From the NCBI GenBank assembly GCA_964346475.1, contig CAYFUM010000008.1, positions 1 through 47,835 of the forward strand: a DNA stretch of 47,835 nucleotides. The letters are read 5' to 3'. The translations under genes and the position numbers were made by a program. This DNA is from DTU036 sp964346475 (GTDB lineage: Bacteria; Bacillota; Clostridia; Peptostreptococcales; Acidaminobacteraceae). The notes under the pieces are model-generated. The model did no database searches. It was not told the origin of the DNA and saw nothing but the letters and a program-made list of their open reading frames with translations. Within the stretch, counting starts at the first letter, position 1, and each line of letters begins with the position of its first letter. This document shows positions 8,197-16,434 of this stretch, in pieces.

Positions 8197-8224
8197 AGAT
8201 TACCATATCTATGGGACATGTCAA
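8197..8224 (-). promoter_or_regulatory. Putative promoter of the DUF1576-tadA-tRNA-ffs unit
   Basis: On the minus strand a perfect TTGACA (8224-8219) is 16 bases from TAATCT (8202-8197), a weak -10. The predicted start near 8190 would put parS site 1 (8169-8184) at about +6 to +21 of the transcript. Confidence 0.45.
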
Positions 8225-8299
8225 GCAAAATCATAAAAATCCTAACCAAAGAAGTAAAGGAAAAAGTTAGACTAAAAGGGCTCATCTTCTCAAAGGTAA

Positions 8300-8315
8300 T
8301 GTTTCACGTGAAACA
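8300..8315. promoter_or_regulatory. parS site 2
   Basis: A perfect copy of TGTTTCACGTGAAACA, in non-coding DNA 131 bp from site 1. Confidence 0.97.
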
Positions 8316-8485
8316 TAAACCCAGGAGTTCTAAAAAACAAGCTATGAAATTGCCAAAGATATGCTTCCATTGCCCTCTATCCCTGGACTAGAATAAAAAT
8401 AGTAGATTGTAGATTAAAACTCCTAGGAAACTTCTACTGATCTTTTGAATTTTATCCTGGTCCAGCACATATAAGGCCCAGCCCA

Positions 8486-8501
8486 TGTTTCACGTGAAAC
8501 A
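8486..8501. promoter_or_regulatory. parS site 3
   Basis: A perfect copy of TGTTTCACGTGAAACA, in the middle of the non-coding stretch. Confidence 0.97.
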
Positions 8502-8633
8502 TAGCAGCTTCATATTATTAGTCTATAGAAAACGAGAAGTCCCTTTACCTAATAAAATACTTCATCTTTAGATATATCATCCTCCACCGAGCTCTAGCTA
8601 GAGAAGAAATCTATAGGAGGATAGAGAAAAAGA

Positions 8634-8649
8634 TGTTTCACGTGAAACA
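8634..8649. promoter_or_regulatory. parS site 4
   Basis: A perfect copy of TGTTTCACGTGAAACA, 37 bp from site 5, centre to centre. Confidence 0.97.
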
Positions 8650-8670
8650 TCTCCTAATCTTCCTAACCTA

Positions 8671-8686
8671 AGTTTCACGTGAAACA
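8671..8686. promoter_or_regulatory. parS site 5 (one mismatch)
   Basis: AGTTTCACGTGAAACA differs from the others only in the first base. Its last base is next to the parB stop codon (TAA, 8689-8687), so ParB would load at the very end of its own gene. Confidence 0.92.
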
Positions 8687-9511
8687 TTAGATCAGTTTAT
8701 CTATAAGTGCCTCCAGATCCTCTCTATTATAGAAGGAAATCTCTAGGCTACTCTTTTTCTTACCTAGGTTAATAGAAACCTTGGTACCAAGACTGCTTGC
8801 CAGTCTATTTTCTATATCCTTGACATGGGGATCCTTTTCCCTAGGGATGATTTCCCTTTTTTTTCTTTGCATGGCTTCAAGAGCTCTTACAGACAGGTCT
8901 CTTTCAATGACAAGCTCTGCAAGAGCAAGCCTTCTATCCTCTTCAAACATAAGTAGAGCTCTACCATGGCCTGCACTTAGTAGGCCCCCCTTTATCATAT
9001 CCTGGATCTCCTGGCTAAGGCCCAGAAGCCTCAGGGTATTTGTAATATAAACCCTGCTCTTTCCTACTAGTTGACCCAGTTCTTCTTGGCTAAGGCCATA
9101 TTCCTCCTGGAGGAGCCTATAACCCAGGGCCTCCTCTATACTATCTAGGTCCTCTCTCTGTAGGTTTTCCACCATGGCTAGCTTAGCCTGGAGGCTATCA
9201 TCAAGATCCTTTATGATAGCAGGAATCTCCTGGAGTCCAGCCTCCCTAGAAGCTCTATACCTGCGCTCACCAGCGATAATCTCATAACCTCCGCTAACCC
9301 TTCTAAGAACAATGGGCTGAAGGACCCCATGGTCTTTAATAGAAGAGCTCAGAGCCTGGAGCCTAGCCTCATCAAAATCCTTCCTGGGTTGGGAGGGATT
9401 GGGCCTTATATGGTCCAGGGGAATATTTTCAACTTGTATACCTTCCTTCTCCACTAGGCCAGCAGAGAGTAGGGCATCTAGCCCCTTACCTAAGCCTCCT
9501 CTTTTTGCCAC
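8687..9511 (-). CDS. parB: Chromosome partitioning protein ParB (Spo0J)
   Basis: Binds parS, spreads as a CTP-dependent DNA clamp and helps load SMC near the origin. The 274-residue protein has the N-terminal ParA-stimulating basic tip (MAKRGGLGKGL), the NPSQPRKDF region, the CTPase motif GERRYRA at residues 81-87, a central helix-turn-helix (LSQEELGQLVGKSRVYITNTLRLL region near 130-155), and a C-terminal dimerisation domain. The start overlaps the end of parA by 22 bases, as usual for coupled parAB. Five parS sites begin right after its stop codon. Confidence 0.96.
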   Translation of the reverse strand: MAKRGGLGKGLDALLSAGLVEKEGIQVENIPLDHIRPNPSQPRKDFDEARLQALSSSIKDHGVLQPIVLRRVSGGYEIIAGERRYRASREAGLQEIPAIIKDLDDSLQAKLAMVENLQREDLDSIEEALGYRLLQEEYGLSQEELGQLVGKSRVYITNTLRLLGLSQEIQDMIKGGLLSAGHGRALLMFEEDRRLALAELVIERDLSVRALEAMQRKKREIIPREKDPHVKDIENRLASSLGTKVSINLGKKKSSLEISFYNREDLEALIDKLI

Positions 9512-10260
9512 ACTTCACTCCTTTTTATAAACTCGCCTACCCATCTTTTAAAACTCATTGACCCCTTAGATAGGGGATCATAGTCATAGATGCTCATTCC
9601 GTAGCTAGGTGCCTCGGCTAAACGCACATTTCTTGGGATCTCGTTGTTATAGACCTTGTCCTTAAAAAATCTCCTTACCTCCATGGAGACATCCTTGGTA
9701 AGATTGTTTCTCTTGTCCACCATGTTTAAAAGGACACCCTCTAGAAAAAGTCCAGGATTCATGCCTTTTTTAATCATCTCCATGGTTTCAGTCAGCTGGG
9801 ACAGGCCCTCCAGGGCGTAATACTCACACTGGATGGGAATAAGGACACTATTGGCAGCCACCAGAGCAGAGAGGGAAAGAAAGCCCAGGGAAGGGGGGCA
9901 GTCTATCAGAATAAAATCATATTTATTTTGATAGGGCTCCAGTAGACTCTTTAGCAGGCCAGGACTCTTATCCTCAACCTCCATGGAAAAGGCTGCCAGA
10001 TCCTTGGAGGAGGGGAGAAGGTCTAGATTTTTCTCCAGGGGTATCAGAATTTCCTCCAGGGCAAGATCACCATGGAGGAGTTCATAGACAGAGCTCCCCT
10101 CTGCCGCCTGGCCAAAGCCAGAGGTAGTGTTGGCCTGGGGATCTAAATCCACCAAAAGCACTGTCTTCTTCCTACGGGCCAGCCCTGAAGCAAGATTTAT
10201 GGTGACGGTGGTCTTCCCCACACCGCCCTTTTGATTAAAAATTGCGATAGCTTTATGCAT
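9490..10260 (-). CDS. parA: Chromosome partitioning ATPase ParA (Soj)
   Basis: A Walker-type ATPase that works with ParB in origin segregation and, in Bacillus, also modulates DnaA. The 256-residue protein has the deviant Walker A KGGVGKTT at residues 11-18 with the signature lysine, DLDPQANTT, the DFILIDCPPSLG Walker B segment and ALEGLSQL, all typical of chromosomal Soj. GAGGTGA lies four bases before the ATG at 10260. It is first in the parAB unit. Confidence 0.96.
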   Translation of the reverse strand: MHKAIAIFNQKGGVGKTTVTINLASGLARRKKTVLLVDLDPQANTTSGFGQAAEGSSVYELLHGDLALEEILIPLEKNLDLLPSSKDLAAFSMEVEDKSPGLLKSLLEPYQNKYDFILIDCPPSLGFLSLSALVAANSVLIPIQCEYYALEGLSQLTETMEMIKKGMNPGLFLEGVLLNMVDKRNNLTKDVSMEVRRFFKDKVYNNEIPRNVRLAEAPSYGMSIYDYDPLSKGSMSFKRWVGEFIKRSEVWQKEEA

Positions 10261-10300
10261 AAGTTCACCTCAGGCCTATTGTACCAAATAATAGGGACTT

Positions 10301-10329
10301 TTTATAATAAAAAAAGACTTTTGCACCAA
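10301..10329 (-). promoter_or_regulatory. Possible parAB promoter
   Basis: On the minus strand TTGGTG (10329-10324), a 17-base spacer and TATAAA (10306-10301). The parA start is about 40 bases downstream. Both boxes are imperfect, so the call is tentative. No clear terminator was seen for the upstream rsmG unit, so read-through is also possible. Confidence 0.4.
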
Positions 10330-10431
10330 ATTAGGGGATTATCTCCCTGATCAGGGCTAGGTCTTCCTTTAATTAGCCTTAAAAGCAGGCTCTTCTATTT
10401 ATTTTTGCAATTTATTACTTTAATGTAATTA

Positions 10432-11100
10432 TTACAAGGGTTCCTTGCTAGCCAGGCCCGGCCTTCTAGGATACTTTTTAGGCGTTGCTTTTATCTTTTT
10501 AATGGCAAGGATTTTTCTATCTTCCTCTCCAAGCCTGTAATCATAGATCTCTTCAACCCTGGCTCCCAGCTCTTTAAGGGCTCCTCTGGCTTCCACCAGC
10601 TCCTCATCAAGTTTTTTGCCCTTATAGGCATAGAGGTAACCACCCTCCTTTAAAAAGGGAATGGTATATTCTAGGAGGACTGGCAGGGGGGCTAGGGCCC
10701 TGGTGACTACAAAATCAAAGGCCTCTCTATAGTCCTTTCTGGCAGCCTCCTCGGCCCGGGCATGGAGCAGCTCAAGACCAGTAAGGCCAAGGCTTAGAGA
10801 AACTTCTTCTAGGAAATTTATCCTCTTTCTAAGGGAGTCCATAAGGACAAAATCGACCTGGGGTAGGACCAGAGCCAGGGGGATTCCTGGAAAGCCAGCC
10901 CCTGTGCCAAGATCCAAAACCCTGCCATGGAGCTGAACAAAATCCAGGAGTCTAAGGCTATCCACAAAGTGCTTTAAATCGAAGTCCTCCTCTGGAATAG
11001 CTGTTAAATTCATAACCTTGTTCTTTTCCAGGACCAGGTTTTTAAAGGTCTCAAGTTTTTCTAGCTGCTCTATACTTATAGGGGTCTTAAGTGTCTTCAC
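10432..11100 (-). CDS. rsmG: 16S rRNA (guanine-527 N7) methyltransferase
   Basis: A SAM-dependent methyltransferase that acts on 16S rRNA G527. The 222-residue protein has the SAM-binding motif VLDLGTGAGFPGIPLAL, NLTAI near the N-terminus and VTRALAPL, all typical of GidB/RsmG. A longer frame from 11118 exists, but GAGGAG stands five bases before the GTG at 11100, so that start (MKTLKTPISIEQL) is chosen. It still overlaps the 3' end of mnmG, with coupled translation. The mnmE-mnmG-rsmG order is the standard origin arrangement. Confidence 0.93.
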   Translation of the reverse strand: MKTLKTPISIEQLEKLETFKNLVLEKNKVMNLTAIPEEDFDLKHFVDSLRLLDFVQLHGRVLDLGTGAGFPGIPLALVLPQVDFVLMDSLRKRINFLEEVSLSLGLTGLELLHARAEEAARKDYREAFDFVVTRALAPLPVLLEYTIPFLKEGGYLYAYKGKKLDEELVEARGALKELGARVEEIYDYRLGEEDRKILAIKKIKATPKKYPRRPGLASKEPL

Positions 11101-12943
11101 TGCGTCTCCTCTTTTCAAGATAAATCAGAAGCACTGTAATATCAGCTGGGCTAACCCCACTGATCCTAGAAGCCTGGCCCAGGCTGGCAGGTTTCATATC
11201 CTGGAGCTTTTGCCTGGCCTCAATCCTAAGATTGTCTATTTCTAGATAGTTTATATCCCTGGGAAGCTTCTTTTCCTCCAGATTTCTAAACTGGTCAATC
11301 TGCCGCAGCTGCTTTTCAATATAGCCCCGGTACTTGACCTCGATTTCCACCATCTTCTTTACGTCTTCTGGGATATCGGTGCCATAGCCTAGCTTTTCTA
11401 GATCCTCATAGCTCATATCAGACCTTCTAAGAAGGGTGATGAGCTTTGGCGATGAGTTTAGAGCTCCCAGGCCTCTTTTTTCCAGATAGCTGTTGACAAT
11501 AGCTAGGGGTGCTGTGGTATTTAGCCTCTCCAGCTCCTCTTCAAAGGCCCTGAGCCTAGCTTCCTTTCTCTTAAAACGGTCCTCCTCCACCAGGCCCAAG
11601 CTATAACCAAGATCAGTAAGCCTGATATCGGCATTGTCCTGGCGCAGTATAAGCCTATACTCAGCCCTGGAGGTCATCATTCTAAAGGGTTCATTGGTAC
11701 CCTTGGTGACTAGATCATCAATTAGTACCCCTATATAGGCCTGGTCTCTTCCCAGGACCAGGGGATCTTTACTGTGGAGCTTTTGATGGGCATTGATCCC
11801 TGCCATAAGGCCCTGGGCCGCTGCCTCTTCATAGCCCGAAGAACCGTTGATTTGTCCAGCAAAAAAGAGGTTTTCAATATCCCTACTCTCCAGGGAGAGT
11901 TTTAGAACCCTGGGGTCTATGCAGTCATACTCTATGGCATAGCCAGGCCTCATGATCTTCACATTCTCAAAGCCCTCTATAGAGGATAAAAACTCCTCCT
12001 GGATCCTCTCTGGCAGAGAAGAACTCATACCCTGGACATAGAGCTCCCTGGTATTTGCCCCCTCGGGCTCTAGAAAGAGCTGGTGGCGCTCCTTGCCAGC
12101 AAAGCGGGTAATCTTATCCTCAATTGATGGACAGTAGCGGGCTCCGGTCCCTTCAATGTTGCCACTGTACATGGCTGATAGGTGGATGTTGTCCTGGATA
12201 ATATCATGGGTTTTTGGGTTTGAGTAGCCCAGATAACAGGGTAGCTCCTCAAAATCCAGTTTATCATTCATAAAGGAGAAGGGGGTAGGCTTCTCATCGC
12301 CCCACTGGACTACTAGCTTATCATAGTTTACAAAGCCCCCATGGATCCTAGCTGGAGTTCCCGTCTTAAAGCGCCTAAGCTCAAAGCCAAGCTCCTTCAA
12401 GTTGTCGCTGAGCTTCTTACTATTGTAAAGACCCGAAGGCCCAGAATCCAGGACCTCATCTCCTATAAAGCAGAGGCTCTTAAGATAGGTCCCCGTAGCC
12501 AGGATGACAGCTCCTGATCTAAACTCCATACCCGAGGCAAGAACTCCAAGAACCCTGCCATCCTCAACAAGAAGCTCAGTCACCTCAGCCTGGCGCAGGT
12601 CCAGACCTTTCTGGTTTTCCAGGACCTTTTTCATCTCTTCCTGGTACCTATACTTGTCTGCCTGGATCCTAAGGGAGTGGACAGCTGGTCCCTTGGCAGT
12701 GTTGAGCATTTTGGACTGCAGGGTCACCTTGTCTGCCACCAGGGCCATTTCTCCACCCAAAGCGTCCACCTCCCTAACCAGATGGCCCTTGCCCGTACCT
12801 CCAATGGAGGGGTTACAGGCCAGTAGAGAGATGGAATCTAGATTCATTGTCAGCAGCAGGACCCTATTTCCCAGCCTGGCTCCTGCCAGGGCTGCTTCTA
12901 CGCCGGCGTGGCCGGCACCCACAACTATGATGTCATAATTCAT
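11087..12943 (-). CDS. mnmG: tRNA uridine-5-carboxymethylaminomethyl modification enzyme MnmG
   Basis: The FAD-binding partner of MnmE in forming (c)mnm5U at wobble position 34. The 618-residue protein has the N-terminal dinucleotide-binding motif GAGHAGVEAALAGARLG (residues 8-24), CNPSIGG(T)GKGHLVREVDALGG, the FKTGTPARI segment and GQINGSSGYEEAAAQGL, all diagnostic for GidA. The ATG at 12943 follows directly on the mnmE TAA with no spacer. AGGT in the mnmE end is the only SD-like sequence, so translation is probably coupled. Confidence 0.97.
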   Translation of the reverse strand: MNYDIIVVGAGHAGVEAALAGARLGNRVLLLTMNLDSISLLACNPSIGGTGKGHLVREVDALGGEMALVADKVTLQSKMLNTAKGPAVHSLRIQADKYRYQEEMKKVLENQKGLDLRQAEVTELLVEDGRVLGVLASGMEFRSGAVILATGTYLKSLCFIGDEVLDSGPSGLYNSKKLSDNLKELGFELRRFKTGTPARIHGGFVNYDKLVVQWGDEKPTPFSFMNDKLDFEELPCYLGYSNPKTHDIIQDNIHLSAMYSGNIEGTGARYCPSIEDKITRFAGKERHQLFLEPEGANTRELYVQGMSSSLPERIQEEFLSSIEGFENVKIMRPGYAIEYDCIDPRVLKLSLESRDIENLFFAGQINGSSGYEEAAAQGLMAGINAHQKLHSKDPLVLGRDQAYIGVLIDDLVTKGTNEPFRMMTSRAEYRLILRQDNADIRLTDLGYSLGLVEEDRFKRKEARLRAFEEELERLNTTAPLAIVNSYLEKRGLGALNSSPKLITLLRRSDMSYEDLEKLGYGTDIPEDVKKMVEIEVKYRGYIEKQLRQIDQFRNLEEKKLPRDINYLEIDNLRIEARQKLQDMKPASLGQASRISGVSPADITVLLIYLEKRRRSEDT

Positions 12944-14296
12944 TTATTTACCTACACAAAATCTACTAAAGACTTCCCCTATAATATCGGGGTTGTTCTC
13001 ACCCAGGAGGAGTCCCAGGGCCTCATAGGAACCCCTGATATTAACCTCGGTATAATCATAGGCCTGGCCCTCTTCAATATCCCTTAGGGCGTCTTCACAC
13101 CAGCTCAGGGCTTCATTTAAAAGGCCAATCTGCCTTTGGTTTTGGATTAGGGGCTCACCAAGACTAAGACCCCTTCCTATGGTCCTTTCCAGGACCATCT
13201 CCTCTATCTCTCTTATGCCCTCTTCTCTAAGTAGAGAGGTAAAGACAACTTTTTTCTCATCTACTAGGGAGTAGAGCTTCTCAAGATCAATCTTATTTTC
13301 CCTATCCATCTTGTTGATAATAACAAGGTATTCCCTGTTTTTAAGGAGTTTTAGCCTATCCAGGTCTTCCTCCTCCAGCCCCTCCTCGGCACTGAGAAGG
13401 TAGAGGATAAAGTCCGCTGCCTCCATGGCCTGATGGCTTCTTTCAACTCCTAAAAACTCTACAGGGTCCTGGGTTTCCCTTAGCCCTGCAGTGTCTATTA
13501 AGATCAGGGGTAGGCCCTTTATTTGAATTCTTTCTTCTATAGTATCCCTGGTGGTTCCAGCTATATCAGTTACAATGGCCCTGCTATGGCCCGATAGGGC
13601 GTTTAGGAGGGTGGATTTACCTACATTGGGCCTACCAGAGATAACCGTCCTTAGTCCCTCCTCAAGGATCTTGCCCTTTTTAGAGTTTTCCAGGAGCTTT
13701 ATAAGTTCACCTCTAACCCTCTCCATGCCCTCTCTTAGGCTCTCCGAGGAAACCTCCTCCTCGTCCTCTTCGGGATAGTCAAGGGCCAGGCTGATCCTTG
13801 CCAGGAGTTCCAGGATAATCTCCCTTATCTCCCTGATTTTCCTTGAAATGTCCCCCCCAAGGTGGGTCAGGGCCACATCATAGCTAAGCTCGGTCTTGGC
13901 TCTGATTAGCTGCATGACTGCCTCGGCCTGGGTCAGGTCCAACCTGCCATTTAAAAAGGCCCTCTGGGTGAATTCACCAGCTTCTGCCAGTCTAGCCCCT
14001 TCCTCCAGACAGAGGGCTAGGACCCTTTGCAGGGCCATGGCTCCACCATGACAGTTTATTTCCACCATGTCTTCCCTGGTATAGGTCCTAGGAGCCTTGA
14101 AATAGACAGCCAGGACCTCATCTATCATTTCCTTTCCGCGATAAATATGGCCATAGTTTAAATAGCGTGGTTTTTCTTCTAAATTGGCACCTCTAAAGAT
14201 CTTTGAAGCTATTTTTAGGCTATCAGGTCCTGAGAGCCTGACTATGCCAATAGCAGCTTCGGCTAGAGAGGTGGATATAGCACATATGGTACTCAT
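12944..14296 (-). CDS. mnmE: tRNA modification GTPase MnmE
   Basis: Forms the MnmEG complex that modifies wobble uridines. The 450-residue protein has the N-terminal formyl-THF-binding domain (STICAISTSLAEAAIGIVRLSG), the G domain with GRPNVGKST, IAGTTRDTIEE, DTAGLRE and NKMD, and the C-terminal CVGK (family C[ILV]GK). A TTG four codons upstream is possible, but GGAG lies six bases before the ATG at 14296, so that start is used. The ribosome binding site follows directly on the T-run of a terminator after jag. Confidence 0.96.
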   Translation of the reverse strand: MSTICAISTSLAEAAIGIVRLSGPDSLKIASKIFRGANLEEKPRYLNYGHIYRGKEMIDEVLAVYFKAPRTYTREDMVEINCHGGAMALQRVLALCLEEGARLAEAGEFTQRAFLNGRLDLTQAEAVMQLIRAKTELSYDVALTHLGGDISRKIREIREIILELLARISLALDYPEEDEEEVSSESLREGMERVRGELIKLLENSKKGKILEEGLRTVISGRPNVGKSTLLNALSGHSRAIVTDIAGTTRDTIEERIQIKGLPLILIDTAGLRETQDPVEFLGVERSHQAMEAADFILYLLSAEEGLEEEDLDRLKLLKNREYLVIINKMDRENKIDLEKLYSLVDEKKVVFTSLLREEGIREIEEMVLERTIGRGLSLGEPLIQNQRQIGLLNEALSWCEDALRDIEEGQAYDYTEVNIRGSYEALGLLLGENNPDIIGEVFSRFCVGK

Positions 14297-14306
14297 GATC
14301 TTCTCC

Positions 14307-14335
14307 AAAAAAAAGCCCAGAAGTATCTCTGGGCT
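14307..14335 (-). terminator. Terminator between jag and mnmE, overlapping the jag stop codon
   Basis: On the minus strand AGCCCAGA (14335-14328), a six-base loop, TCTGGGCT (14321-14314) and then eight T residues (14314-14307). The jag stop codon TAG (14336-14334) overlaps the first bases of the stem, and the mnmE Shine-Dalgarno sequence begins right after the T-run. Confidence 0.88.
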
Positions 14336-14954
14336 AACGGTTCAAAAAGATAATCACTTTTCTATAGGGATCTCTTCCTTCACTTCTTGTGCTCACTTCC
14401 TCATCCTTTTGAAGGGCTGAGTGGATGATCCTTCTCTCATAGCTATTCATAGGATTTAGAATGATATCCCGGCGTTGGCGTTTGGCTTTTTCAGCCATTC
14501 TATGGGCCAGTTGTTCCAGGGAGTCCCTTCTCTTAGCCCGGTAGTCCTCACTATCCAGGATCAGGTGGGTATAGTCTTCCCTCTTCCTATTAATAACTAA
14601 ATTTGTGAGATACTGAAGGGCGTCCAGGGTTTTTCCCCTTCTTCCTATAACTACAGACATGTTATCACCAGATACCGTGGCAAAGAGCCCATCTTCAGTG
14701 ACATCTACATCTACCTTGGCGTAAATATTCATCTTTTCCAGGGTTTCCTCCAGGAATTCCTGGGCCCTGTGATGGATATTTTCCTTCTCGGTGACGCGAA
14801 TTCTTGCTTCTTTACTTCCAAAAAGTCCAAGAAAGCCCTTACTATCGCTCTCAAGAACCTCTACTTCTACATCTTCTTCAGAAAGGTCCATTTCGATAAG
14901 AGCCAGTTCCAGGGCCTCATCCACGGTTCTTCCTGTTTTTTCTACAACCTTCAT
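14334..14954 (-). CDS. khpB: RNA-binding protein KhpB / Jag (EloR)
   Basis: An RNA-binding regulator, known in Gram-positives to affect cell elongation with KhpA. The 206-residue protein has an N-terminal Jag_N domain (EKTGRTVDEALELALIEMDL, residues 5-24), a KH-type domain with VVIGRRGKTLDALQYL near residues 100-116, and an R3H domain near the C-terminus (MNSYERRIIHSAL). GGAGG is seven bases before the ATG at 14954, and the start overlaps the yidC stop (ATGA). Its place between yidC and mnmE is the standard one. Confidence 0.93.
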   Translation of the reverse strand: MKVVEKTGRTVDEALELALIEMDLSEEDVEVEVLESDSKGFLGLFGSKEARIRVTEKENIHHRAQEFLEETLEKMNIYAKVDVDVTEDGLFATVSGDNMSVVIGRRGKTLDALQYLTNLVINRKREDYTHLILDSEDYRAKRRDSLEQLAHRMAEKAKRQRRDIILNPMNSYERRIIHSALQKDEEVSTRSEGRDPYRKVIIFLNR

Positions 14955-15655
14955 GATAAATCCTCCGATGCAACTATACGGGTGATCACCAAATCCTGGA
15001 GAAACTGGATAATATTGCTAAGGGCCCAGTAGAGTATTAGTCCCGCTGGATAGGATGCTCCAAACATGAGGATCATCAGGGGGAACATAATAGTCATCAT
15101 GCCCATATCTGGACCCTGGGGTTTTTGATTAGGGTCAGCTGGGGCCTGCTGCATCTGCGCACTTTTGGAGGTCAGATAGGTAAAGAAGGCCGCAATAATG
15201 GGCAGGATGCCTGGGAGTTTAGCCAGGCCTCCTGTTAAACCAGGAATAACATTTGTAAGTAGGTCCGGCCCCGCCATGTTGGGAAGCCAAAGAAAGCTCT
15301 GCTGGAGAGCTTCGGCCCCAAGATAGGGGACAGGATCTCGTAAAATTTTAAATAGAACAAAAATAATAGGAATCTGGATTAACATGGGAAGACATCCCGA
15401 TGCTGGATTGAAGTTTTCCTCTTTATAGAGTTCCATCACCTTTTGATTATAGGCGTTTTTATCTTTTCCATATTTTTTTTGTAATTCAGCCATTTTTGGC
15501 TGCATTCTCTTATTGGCCTCCATACCTTTTCTCTGGGAAATTGAGAGGGGGAATAGAGCTAGTCTTATAAGTATGGTAAAAACTATGATAGTAACACCAT
15601 AGTTACCAATAAGATTGTAAAGTTGTTGCAAAATACCTGCAAATAACTTGGTCAC
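14951..15655 (-). CDS. yidC: Membrane protein insertase YidC (Oxa1 family, short form)
   Basis: Inserts and folds membrane proteins alone or with SecYEG. The 234-residue protein has about five membrane segments, the conserved hydrophilic-groove arginine in TIIVFTILIRLALFPL near residue 31, KMAELQKKYGKDK in the cytoplasmic loop, and PASGCLPMLIQIPI. It lacks the large periplasmic domain, as usual in Gram-positives. No lipobox signal peptide is evident. The start is GTG at 15655 with AGGAGG ten bases upstream, a rather long spacing. Confidence 0.94.
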   Translation of the reverse strand: MTKLFAGILQQLYNLIGNYGVTIIVFTILIRLALFPLSISQRKGMEANKRMQPKMAELQKKYGKDKNAYNQKVMELYKEENFNPASGCLPMLIQIPIIFVLFKILRDPVPYLGAEALQQSFLWLPNMAGPDLLTNVIPGLTGGLAKLPGILPIIAAFFTYLTSKSAQMQQAPADPNQKPQGPDMGMMTIMFPLMILMFGASYPAGLILYWALSNIIQFLQDLVITRIVASEDLS

Positions 15656-15670
15656 GCGGGTTTTTCCTCC

Positions 15671-15880
15671 TTATTTTAAGGGGTCATAACCACCTGGATG
15701 AAAGGGATGACATTTAAGTATCCGTTTTATAGCTAAAAATCCACCCTTTAGCGCTCCATATTTATCTATAGCCTCATAGCTATACTGGGAACAGGTAGGG
15801 TAGAAGCGGCAGGTCTTTGGCTTGTGTTTGGTAATCCTGCGCTGATAAAAGCTAATTATAGCTAAAAATACTCTTTTCAT
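15671..15880 (-). CDS. yidD: Membrane protein insertion efficiency factor YidD
   Basis: A small YidC-associated protein. The 69 residues (MKRVFLAIISFYQRRI...) carry the family motif CRFYPTCSQYSYEAI and end with CHPFHPGGYDPL, all diagnostic. The ATG at 15880 overlaps the rnpA TGA by one base (TGATG). A GTG one codon upstream is an alternative start. Confidence 0.95.
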   Translation of the reverse strand: MKRVFLAIISFYQRRITKHKPKTCRFYPTCSQYSYEAIDKYGALKGGFLAIKRILKCHPFHPGGYDPLK

Positions 15881-16203
15881 CACTTAATTTCTTCTAGTGT
15901 TTTTTTCAAAAGCCTACACATATGGTGGAAATCTCCCTCCAGTGACCGGGCTCTAGCCACAATCACCAGATCATAGCAGCCTTTTAGGCCGTCTTCATGG
16001 AGACGAAAGCATTCCTTTAGCCTTCTTCTCACACGATTTCTTACGACAGCATTGCCAATCTTCTTACTAACAGTAAATCCAACTCGACTGCTACTTCCGG
16101 TACCCGGCCGGTAGTAGAGGACGAAATATTTAGTAACTTTGGAGTTAGACCTACGATAGATATCCTTAAATTCTCGATTACTTGTCAGTGATGCTGTCTT
16201 CAT
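15880..16203 (-). CDS. rnpA: Ribonuclease P protein component
   Basis: The protein cofactor of RNase P, which matures tRNA 5' ends. The 107-residue basic protein has the family RNR motif in KKIGNAVVRNRVRRRLKE near residues 47-64, with GFTVSKK before it. GGGAG lies six bases before the ATG at 16203. It is 23 bases downstream of the rpmH stop, the universal rpmH-rnpA pairing. Confidence 0.95.
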   Translation of the reverse strand: MKTASLTSNREFKDIYRRSNSKVTKYFVLYYRPGTGSSSRVGFTVSKKIGNAVVRNRVRRRLKECFRLHEDGLKGCYDLVIVARARSLEGDFHHMCRLLKKTLEEIK

Positions 16204-16226
16204 TGTCGTCTCCCGGCTAGGTATAT

Positions 16227-16361
16227 CTAGGCGCTAAGCTTTTTTCTTCCCTTAAGTCTACGTCTCTTAAGGACATTACGACCTGATTTGCTCTTCATTC
16301 TGCTTAGAAAGCCATGAACTTTTGAGCGTTTACGCTTTTTTGGTTGAAAGGTTCTTTTCAC
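16227..16361 (-). CDS. rpmH: 50S ribosomal protein L34
   Basis: A 44-residue highly basic protein starting MKRTFQPKKRKRSKVHGF and containing SKSGRNVLKRRRLKGRKKL, typical of L34 along its whole length. The start is GTG at 16361, preceded by AAAGGAGGTGG. Stop TAG is at 16229-16227. It begins the minus-strand run rpmH-rnpA-yidD-yidC-jag. Confidence 0.97.
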   Translation of the reverse strand: MKRTFQPKKRKRSKVHGFLSRMKSKSGRNVLKRRRLKGRKKLSA

Positions 16362-16398
16362 TTTTTTCCACCTCCTTTAAATATAGTCAAGTCTCCTT

Positions 16399-16427
16399 AT
16401 TATAGCTATAGGAGGCTCTAAAGTCAA
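16399..16427 (-). promoter_or_regulatory. rpmH promoter
   Basis: On the minus strand TTGACT (16427-16422), a 17-base spacer and a perfect TATAAT (16404-16399), about 38 bases before the GTG start of rpmH. This is a strong housekeeping-type promoter, fitting a ribosomal protein gene. Confidence 0.8.
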
Positions 16428-16434
16428 ACCCCCA

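Larger units (their letters stand above)
8154..8686. other. 533-bp non-coding parS cluster (centromere-like region)
   Basis: No credible gene lies here; short frames lack ribosome binding sites and run through the palindromes. The stretch holds five copies of the 16-bp ParB site in about 520 bp, between parB and the DUF1576 gene, and is AT-rich otherwise. Centre-to-centre spacings are about 131, 186, 148 and 37 bp. Confidence 0.9.

Noticed and set aside
8002..8391. 129-codon plus-strand open frame
   Set aside because: It starts inside the opposite DUF1576 gene and runs through two parS palindromes. No ribosome binding site or protein-like composition.
14297..14308. TTG start for mnmE four codons upstream
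   Set aside because: The TTG overlaps the T-run and the Shine-Dalgarno sequence itself. The ATG at 14296 has correct spacing and the usual family N-terminus.
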